A stretch of DNA of 64,000 bases from JBCDCE01 sp039182515 (lineage in GTDB: Bacteria; Pseudomonadota; Alphaproteobacteria; Rhodobacterales; Rhodobacteraceae). How positions within the stretch are numbered: the stretch's first letter is position 1; the number at the start of each line of letters is the position of its first letter. The stretch spans positions 27,796 through 91,795 of the forward strand of contig JBCDCE010000003.1 in assembly GCA_039182515.1 (NCBI GenBank), read 5' to 3'. Shown piece by piece: positions 58,085 to 64,000 of this stretch. The notes under the pieces were generated by a model. It saw only the letters and a list, made by a program, of their open reading frames with translations, had not been told where the DNA came from and did no database searches. Position numbers and translations under genes: made by a program.

Positions 58085-59201
58085 TCCCAACAGTTTTCTT
58101 AGTCGGCTTAACAAATGGATGACGCCCGAACGAGCTATTGCAATGCAAGGACTTGGTCTTGGCCTCTCTCAGCTCGGAGCGGGCCAACCGGTCAACATGT
58201 CACCTGCATACGGTGCGCTGCTTCAGCGAGAGCAAAGTAAACAGTAGCGGGAAGCGCTTGAGACAAGCGGCGTTATGTCGAGGTTCACTCCAGATCAGCG
58301 GGCAATTTTGGCGCAAATGGAGCCAAGCGCCGCGCAAAAGGTCATTGCACAAGCCATGTTTGCGCCCAAGCCAGAGCCAAAAGATCCTCGAACAACGGCG
58401 CAGAAGAACTTCGAGTTTGCTCTTGAGCAAGGCTACTCTGGAAGCTTTGCCGAATTTGCGGGAGCGGAAACCGCCTCAAATACCCGTGCGTTGATGGTCG
58501 GCCCCAATGATCCAAACCGGGCACGTTGGGGAATTCCAGATGATGGGAAGACCTACGAAGTCGAAATCGACACACGCACCCAAAGGCCAATTAACTTTTC
58601 TGTTCCCGGCGGCGCCGGAACCAACGTGAGCGTGACAGGCAGCAGGCAAGAAACCGAATACGACAAAACCCGAGGCAAGGCATTCGGTGAACTCGCAAAT
58701 TCGTTGCAAGAAACCGGGCGTACGGCTCAGCGCACCCTCACGGCTTTGGACGCGATGCAACGCGGTATGGGAGATCAAGGCTTCTACTCTGGATTTGGCT
58801 CTGGAGGTGTGCAGTTTGCCAAGCGCGCAGCCCGTGCTGTTGGTTTTGATGCGGACGGCATCGATAGCATGGAGGCGTTTAACGCACTTTCAAAGCAAGC
58901 CGCTCTGGACGTCATGGGGGGATCCCTCGGAACCGGGTTTTCGAATGCAGACCGTGACTTCGTTCTGGATCAAGTCCCAACCCTGGCCAACACACCGGAA
59001 GGCAATGCGCTTTTGATCGAAGTGCAACGAGCCATTGCAGAACGCAGCCGAGAAATCGCCAAACTGGCGCGCGACTTTGAACGCGAGAATGGGCGCATCG
59101 GTTTGGACTTTGAGGACGAACTTTCCGCCTATTCCGAAGAAAACCCCTTGTTCACAGAGGAATGGTGGTTGGCCGCAAAATCACGATCCGGCCAGGCTTA
59201 G
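58065..59201 (+). pseudogene. Phage-like structural or DNA-transfer protein, split by in-frame TAG
   Basis: The first part, 60 codons from ATG 58065, ends at TAG 58245-58247 (EQSKQ stop REALE). The same frame goes on without another stop to 59201. The second part has a start at 58275 (MSRFTPDQRAILAQM) and yields 308 residues. The sequence is rich in Ala, Gln and Phe with YSGSFAEFAGAE, like virion-internal proteins of podophage type. The single CAG-to-TAG change is the simplest reading; suppression or reinitiation cannot be excluded. Confidence 0.65.
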
Positions 59202-59266
59202 AGCACTGCCGACCTCTCAAAAGTTTCGGATGCGGATCTTTTGAAACTTCTTGAAGGAGCGGGCCA

Positions 59267-60798
59267 ATGAACCAAGGCCGCCTAGATGCGCTTCTCGAAG
59301 CAGAACGACGCGAAATACTTCCTGAGAAATTCGTTGCCCCTTTAGCGGAGGCGCGTCGTCGTGGCCTTGTGCCTACAACTACAGGTACCACGCCTGCAAA
59401 AACCTCGGTTCTCGAACAGGCTGGCAACGGGATCAACGAAGGCCTTGCTGCAGTCCTGGGTGCGCCAGTTGATCTCGCTACGGCAGGCATCAATCTGGGA
59501 ACTGCAGGTATCAATCACCTAACGGGCGCAGATATCCCAAAAATCCAAGATCCAGTTGGTGGGTCCACGACATTTGAGACACTGTTAGGCGAAACAGGCT
59601 CCATCACACCCGCCCAACCTCAAAGCGGACTGCAACGTTATGCGCGCAGTATCGGTCGTGAGGTGGGCGCCCTGGCACTTCCCGGTGGAACGGCGGTCGC
59701 AAAGGCAAATCGGGTTGTACCTGCCGTTGGGAGCCTCGCAGCGTCCGCAGGAGGCGCAGGAGTGGGCTCGCAGGTGGGTAGAGCGACCTATCAGGCGGAA
59801 ACCCCACTGCAGAGGCCGTAGGAGGGCTCCTGGGCGGTCTTTCACCTTTGGCCGTCGCGAGAGGTCGCAAACCTCAACCGCCATCAATGGAGGATTTGAA
59901 GGCAGAAGAGGCGCAAGGCTACGGAGAGGTCAACCAATCCAGAGCTACGCTTACTCAAGATGGCGCCAACAGGCTTGCCGATGAAATCGAAAGCGCCTTT
60001 GGCAAGCGCCGTGTTGCTGCGCGTAAGATGAACCCGAAAGCAGACGTCGCGGCCAAAGCTATCGCCGATGATCTGCGCTCTAAACCACCAACGCTTCAGG
60101 AGGTGGAAGAAGCACGGCAGTGGATCGGGCAGAATGTTGCTGGATCGTCTGAGAAAGGCGAGCGGGCAATTGGCGTATCGATGAAACGCAGCATCGATAT
60201 TTTCCTCGACAAGCTGCAACCTTCGGACTTGGTGGGGACGAATGACCCTGGTGGGCTCGTGAATGAGTTGAAGCGCGCCCGCAACGCCACAGCGCGGCGT
60301 AAGAAGGCTGAGCTCATCTCCTCCGAAGATACCGGGGCCATTGATCGCGGGATCAACCGTGCGGCGACGTCTGGCGCAGGTGGCAACGAAGTCAACGCAA
60401 TCCGCCAGAACATCCGCGCCATTTTGGAGAACCCCAAGAAGCGCCGCCAGTTTGAGGATTGGGAAATCAAAGCTATGCGCGACATCGTGAAAGGCACGCC
60501 GACACAAAACTCGTTGCGCTTGATCTCTCGGCTTGCGCCTTCGAATGGAGCAATCCCACTGAGCGGCGCAGGCGCTGGAGTTGCTGCAACCAGTCTGACA
60601 GGCAATCCACTGTTCCTAGCCCCACCAGTAGCAGGGGAAGCCGCACGATTGACAGGAGACGCACTTTTAAGGCGTCAGGTGCGAGGTCTGGCGGACACAG
60701 TTAGGAACGGAGCGCCTTTGGTTCGGTCAGAGGCAGCTAGGCCAAACTCCCTTGTTGCAGCGATCCTCGCGGCGCGGGGTTTGCAAGAGATCCCATGA
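59267..60798 (+). pseudogene. Phage-like large protein with a frameshift
   Basis: The first frame from ATG 59267 (after GAAGGAGCGG) encodes 184 residues with a Gly/Ala-rich region and ends at TAG 59819. The following frame, open from before TTG 59848, continues for 316 residues (SMEDLKAEEAQGYGEV...). Near 59800-59820, the +1 frame reads TAEAVGGLLGGLSPLAVARG, a natural continuation of the first part, so one base has been gained or lost. The two parts together would make about 500 residues, as for an ejection or internal virion protein. Confidence 0.6.
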
Positions 60799-61159
60799 TA
60801 AATCTCTCTGCAATGCAGGCGTGCTGATCACCACGAAACTGACAAGTTTGAAACTATTATTTGGGTATTAGTTCTATTGCGCCGAGAGGATCACGAATAT
60901 TTTTCTATCCAACCCTGTTAAAAGCAAGAGCGTGTCGCTGAAAATACCCTTTGTTTGGATAAATCAAATAGAACGACAACGTTGGGACGCGCGAACCGTT
61001 CGCGTATCCTACTCCCGTTCAAACGGGCCCGCTTTGGTCAAGTCTTACCTTTCAATCGAATCAACCTCGCAGGATCGGAGAAAGACCGTTTTGAGTATGG
61101 GTCAGCTAGCGCCACGCGACCGCTTGCGGCTTTGCTGCTAAGTTGTGAAGACCAGCATA
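60799..61159. other. Intergenic gap without recognised content
   Basis: This 361-base stretch separates the prophage-like genes from the minus-strand set. Short readings exist at 60932-61141 and 60955-61167 but overlap each other in different frames, lack start signals and resemble nothing known. No terminator with a T run is clear. Confidence 0.5.
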
Positions 61160-61804
61160 CTACATGAACTTGCTGACCTTTAGCCTTGCTAAGTTGCCGA
61201 AGAATACGCCTAGGCACACCCCAATGACACTGCCAGTAGCGAGGATCAGTAAGGGAAAAGAAAAGCCCGCGTTGGCTGCCAAAATCGCCAAACCAAGCGA
61301 AACCCCAATCCAAAAAATAGAAATGAAGAGGAACCGTCCCCAGAATGCCATAAACCGTTCAGTCCGCAAAACTGCTGGTGGCTTCTGTTCCGAGAAGAAA
61401 CCCGGAAGTACATGGTTGTCAGGTTCTTCGCCATCGGTCTGCGCTTGAGAAGTGCCGCCGCCCAGTTTCGCCAGCTTCTTGATTGCCAGCTCGAAGTTTG
61501 GATCGATACCGAGGGCGGAAACGAAGCTTTTCCTCGCAGACTCTAAGTCTCCTACCTTTTCTTCGGTCAGTCCTTTGTAAAACCATGCATCTTTATGGCT
61601 CGGTGAAAGGTCAACAAGCTGAGTCAGTTCGGTCAATGCCAAGCCAAAGTTCTTTAAGCGAAAGTGGCAAACTCCGAGAGCAAAAAGGTGCCTTGGGTCA
61701 TCAGGTGTCTTTGCCAGCTCCTTTTGTAGAACCAATATCGCTTCATCGCATTTCCCTGACGCAATGAGCTCATCGACCCTCTTATCGACTGTACGTGCCT
61801 TCAA
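61160..61804 (-). CDS. TPR-repeat protein with C-terminal membrane hairpin
   Basis: A 214-residue protein. Residues 8-110 form about three tetratricopeptide repeats, such as DEAILVLQKELAKTPDDPRHLFALG and LESARKSFVSALGIDPNFELA. After a linker, two membrane segments follow at about 155-178 and 183-205. The start is TTG at 61804, nine bases after GAAGG. The start lies three bases after the stop of the Gly/Ala-rich gene, so they are co-transcribed. TPRs suggest that it binds a partner protein at the membrane. Confidence 0.75.
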   Translation of the reverse strand: MKARTVDKRVDELIASGKCDEAILVLQKELAKTPDDPRHLFALGVCHFRLKNFGLALTELTQLVDLSPSHKDAWFYKGLTEEKVGDLESARKSFVSALGIDPNFELAIKKLAKLGGGTSQAQTDGEEPDNHVLPGFFSEQKPPAVLRTERFMAFWGRFLFISIFWIGVSLGLAILAANAGFSFPLLILATGSVIGVCLGVFFGNLARLKVSKFM

Positions 61805-61807
61805 AGC

Positions 61808-62854
61808 CTAGCTGCCTTCATCAACCACGGACCCCGGCAAATCATCGTCTCCACTGCTGCCAGCACCGTCTGAAATGCCCGCGTCTTTCGTCATGTCATA
61901 GAGACCGGACGCCTCGTAGCCAGCGTTGTCACCGTCGCTTAAGCCTTCGAGTTCTTTGGTCATGTCGAAACGACCGCTCTCGTCATAGCCACTGTTTTCG
62001 GCTTGGTTCTCTAAAGCCTCCGCTTCCATGTCGTGAAAGCCTGTTTCAGCATAACCCTGAGACGAAGCATCGACATTGGGCTCGTAGTCTTGGCGCATGT
62101 CATAACGTGAATCTGCGTTGCTTTCGCCTTCGGGATCCTGCGGCTCCTTAAGATCCTTCTCTGCCTCAGCCTGTTGCTCTTCAAGCGCCTTGATAGCCTC
62201 CTCAACAACGCTGGTTTTGTTCAAGGAAAATACCTCATCAACGAGAGGCCCAGCGACTGCCCCGGCAGTTTCGTAGATGCCTTCGCCTGCTTCGTAGACG
62301 CCTTCAGCAGCTCCTTTCCCAACGCCATAAGCGATGCGCCCGGCACCTTCGAACGCATGACCTACGCCCTGCGCACCAGCAGCGGCGAGGTCCTTCAAGC
62401 CGCCAGCTATGTTTCCATCCGCGAGCTTGTCGATGGCATCACCGGCATCCTGGATATCAGAAGAGAAGTCTTGTCCCGCCTTTCCAAACTGTTCAATGAT
62501 GTTGCCGGCTATGGCGGCCGTGACTTCGGCCACTGCTTCGCCAGCCTCGCCGACACCCCCCGCAATCGATTCACCTATCGCGCCGCCGGCCTTCGCCCCT
62601 TCTGCAGCCATATCTTCGCCCATGCCCGGCTCCCATTCGTGCAAAGCCTGTCCCGCTTTGGCGACTGAGGAAGCGAGCGCTTCAGTTGTCATACCGGTTC
62701 CTCTCAGAGCGCCCCCGGCACCTTCACCAAATGCTTCACCTGCTTTCTCCAGGTCCTTGGGCAGTTGTTCGGGGTCAACTGTTTGCTCAAACTGTTTGGC
62801 CGCTTCTACGGTTGCGCTGTCTGACGTGTCGGAAGTCTCATCATCTTTGCCCAA
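61808..62854 (-). CDS. Gly/Ala-rich acidic protein with four 22-23-residue repeats
   Basis: A 348-residue protein of unusual composition. Residues 35-205 are rich in Gly, Ala and Glu with short patterns such as AGEAFGEGAGGAL and GVGEAGEAVAE. Residues 212-240 are a charged helix. Residues 244-330 hold four repeats ending DM: ESNADSRYDM, GYAETGFHDM, GYDESGRFDM and GYEASGLYDM, the last two followed by TK. There is no signal peptide. The start is TTG at 62854, seven bases after GAGAG. No known family was recognised; it could be a filament, scaffold or secreted substrate. Confidence 0.7.
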   Translation of the reverse strand: MGKDDETSDTSDSATVEAAKQFEQTVDPEQLPKDLEKAGEAFGEGAGGALRGTGMTTEALASSVAKAGQALHEWEPGMGEDMAAEGAKAGGAIGESIAGGVGEAGEAVAEVTAAIAGNIIEQFGKAGQDFSSDIQDAGDAIDKLADGNIAGGLKDLAAAGAQGVGHAFEGAGRIAYGVGKGAAEGVYEAGEGIYETAGAVAGPLVDEVFSLNKTSVVEEAIKALEEQQAEAEKDLKEPQDPEGESNADSRYDMRQDYEPNVDASSQGYAETGFHDMEAEALENQAENSGYDESGRFDMTKELEGLSDGDNAGYEASGLYDMTKDAGISDGAGSSGDDDLPGSVVDEGS

Positions 62855-62899
62855 AATCTCTCTCCAAATAAATTCAATGCATTTTGTAAATTAAGTCGG

Positions 62900-63445
62900 T
62901 TACCTCACATAGAGTGCGAGGCTTTTCACTGCGACGACCTCAAATTGCCTGGTCGGACGTTTAAGCGTGAACTGAACCCAGTACGGTTGTGAGTTTATGT
63001 TGAAACTGTGAAACCCTGATTTCCTAGTCTCCAGTGTAATTGAGTTCCTGGATTGTCCATCAACCGTAACGCCAGCTCCAATAAGGTCTTGAACCCGCGT
63101 CCCTGCCTGAAGATTTCTGAGCTGGATACGAAGGTTTTCGGCTACGTAGGTGGCGACCCGACTATCGAACCCATTCGACATTTCGACGACCGCCTCAAAA
63201 TAAAAAAGGCCAGAAGCTGTCATGGGGTAGTTCAAAGGACACTGAAAGGAAATTGCTCCAGTCGCATTTGGCTTAAACTTTATGCCTCCTGCTGTGGTCA
63301 CGTATTTCGCGCCTGCGATGGTGTCAGCGGTCGGAACACACGTACCCGCAACGCCTCGCCAAACAAGTTCGTCAGCAGTCGCGCGTTCGGTTCCAAACAC
63401 GACACTAGCCGCGAAGATTACTGCTGGCCAAAACCCCTTTCCCAT
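62900..63445 (-). CDS. Secreted hypothetical protein
   Basis: A 181-residue protein with a signal peptide (residues 1-24, ...GTERATA). The mature chain is mostly beta-strand (GIKFKPNATGAISFQCPLNY, then YWVQFTLKRPTRQFEVVAVKSLALYVR, seen in parts) with two Cys residues that may form a disulfide. It resembles no family I know; a beta-sandwich domain is likely. It precedes the repeat protein gene by 45 bases on the same strand and may belong to one operon. Confidence 0.65.
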   Translation of the reverse strand: MGKGFWPAVIFAASVVFGTERATADELVWRGVAGTCVPTADTIAGAKYVTTAGGIKFKPNATGAISFQCPLNYPMTASGLFYFEAVVEMSNGFDSRVATYVAENLRIQLRNLQAGTRVQDLIGAGVTVDGQSRNSITLETRKSGFHSFNINSQPYWVQFTLKRPTRQFEVVAVKSLALYVR

Positions 63446-63799
63446 GAGAAGTACCTCAGTCTGAATTCAGAACACCGCCTCAAGTGTACAACTTTTTGGC
63501 CAGAAAGTAACTAAACTACTTCGAGTGGTTTTGGCCGCGACTCATGGAGCCGACCCTGCGGGCACATTTCAGTATTTGGTTAACTTTAGTTCATTGCGGA
63601 CATTGGAGAGAACTCAACGAATTTGCCGCCAGATTTTACGACGCTGGTCCGAACCGCTAGTCAACCTGGACCAGAACACCTGTGTCCTAATAGTAGATTT
63701 GGGTGAAACACGGCACATTCAACCTACTGAAGCACTAGAAAGAGACCATCCAAAGGTAGACCATCTAGCTCAGTCCACAAAGCCAATCGGAGCCCAACT
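63446..63799. other. Intergenic gap, no gene seen
   Basis: The 354 bases between the divergent secreted-protein gene and the truncated nuclease-like gene show one unremarkable reading (63525-63803) without ribosome binding site or homology. Promoters for both sides should lie here, but none could be assigned with confidence. Confidence 0.45.
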
Positions 63800-63817
63800 T
63801 TGAATAGAACTTTTCCA

Positions 63818-63982
63818 ATGAAACTTGTTCGGTTTGCAGCAGTGCTTGTTGCACTAAGCTCTTTTGCTCAAGCCGCTGAAGTTGTCGACGGCGTCACGCT
63901 AATTCTTGGGGAAGTAACTATCCAGAAGTGGTCCCACCTTTTCGGACAGGTTTGCAGCGTTTCTAAGGTGTATCGGGTTTAG
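63818..63982 (+). pseudogene. Truncated thermonuclease (SNase)-like gene
   Basis: From ATG 63818 there is a signal peptide (MKLVRFAAVLVALSSFAQAA) and then EVVDGVTLILGEVTIQ, close to the conserved start VVDGDTLxLxGxxIR of secreted SNase-like nucleases, with Asp to Val at the Ca2+-binding position. Directly after this the sequence loses all resemblance (KWSHLFGQVCSVSKVYRV and stop), so the gene is cut at about 63930. The new sequence beginning GGTCCCACCTTTTCGGAC may be the end of an inserted element that continues outside the window. Confidence 0.5.
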
Positions 63983-64000
63983 GTTTCATGCTGCTTTCTG

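Noticed and set aside
60932..61167. Two overlapping small readings in the gap before the TPR gene
   Set aside because: They are in different frames over the same bases, without ribosome binding sites or homology.
63525..63803. A 92-codon reading upstream of the nuclease-like fragment
   Set aside because: No start signal and a composition typical of chance frames.

Overview
The window looks like chromosome of a marine alphaproteobacterium of the Rhodobacteraceae (Roseobacter group). The basis is gene content: a TRAP transporter next to a fused hydantoinase/oxoprolinase, Na+-NQR, a bo3-type quinol oxidase followed by SURF1, tungstate uptake of the Tup type, sugar ABC operons with an SMP-30 lactonase, and an Irr-type iron control element before dps. 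No rRNA, tRNA or CRISPR was seen. The species cannot be named from this sequence alone.

Layout. Bases 1-7809 (+) form a carbohydrate-type uptake operon: a double-domain ATPase cut by the window edge, permease and binding protein, then a second ATPase, permease and binding protein that resembles the autoinducer-2 receptor LuxP, then a lactonase and a GlcG-like protein. Next come a DMT exporter (-), a BLUF blue-light protein with no standard start codon (+) and an MHS-type MFS transporter (-). From 10995 to 15837 lies the quinol oxidase operon cyoABCD-surf1, followed by a His-rich CbiX chelatase and a flavodoxin-like protein. From 18226 to 25564 is the Na+-NQR locus, with nqrM and apbE divergent from nqrABCDEF. 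From 25638 to 32813 a fused oxoprolinase/hydantoinase (-) is divergent from a TRAP transporter (+), with a palindromic operator candidate between them and a winged-helix regulator at the far end.

From 32950 to 42897 there are small regulatory and metabolic units: a glyoxalase-like gene with a duplicated HxlR regulator, pyruvate kinase with glycerate 2-kinase, a LysR/reductase pair, dps, a TetR/fatty-acid-hydroxylase pair with an operator on the start codon, and an XRE/membrane-protein pair with two identical operators around a promoter. From 42969 to 51338 (-) lies the glycogen cluster, read in the order alpha-glucosidase, glgB, glgC, glgA, glgX. Two orphan genes and an array of CATAC half-sites precede the tungstate operon tupBCA (53155-55393), whose first gene also seems to use a non-standard start.

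The last 8.5 kb is accessory and decaying. It holds a gene-free AT-richer stretch, a broken IS3-family transposase joined to a truncated DUF5681-like phage gene, prophage-like genes carrying an in-frame amber and a frameshift, a three-gene minus-strand set (secreted protein, Gly/Ala-rich repeat protein, TPR membrane protein), and a truncated nuclease-like gene at the window end. The most noteworthy items are the LuxP-like protein inside a complete ABC operon, the XRE/membrane module with phased operators, the BLUF and tupB start codons, the half-site array at 52739-52791, and a palindromic element present twice.
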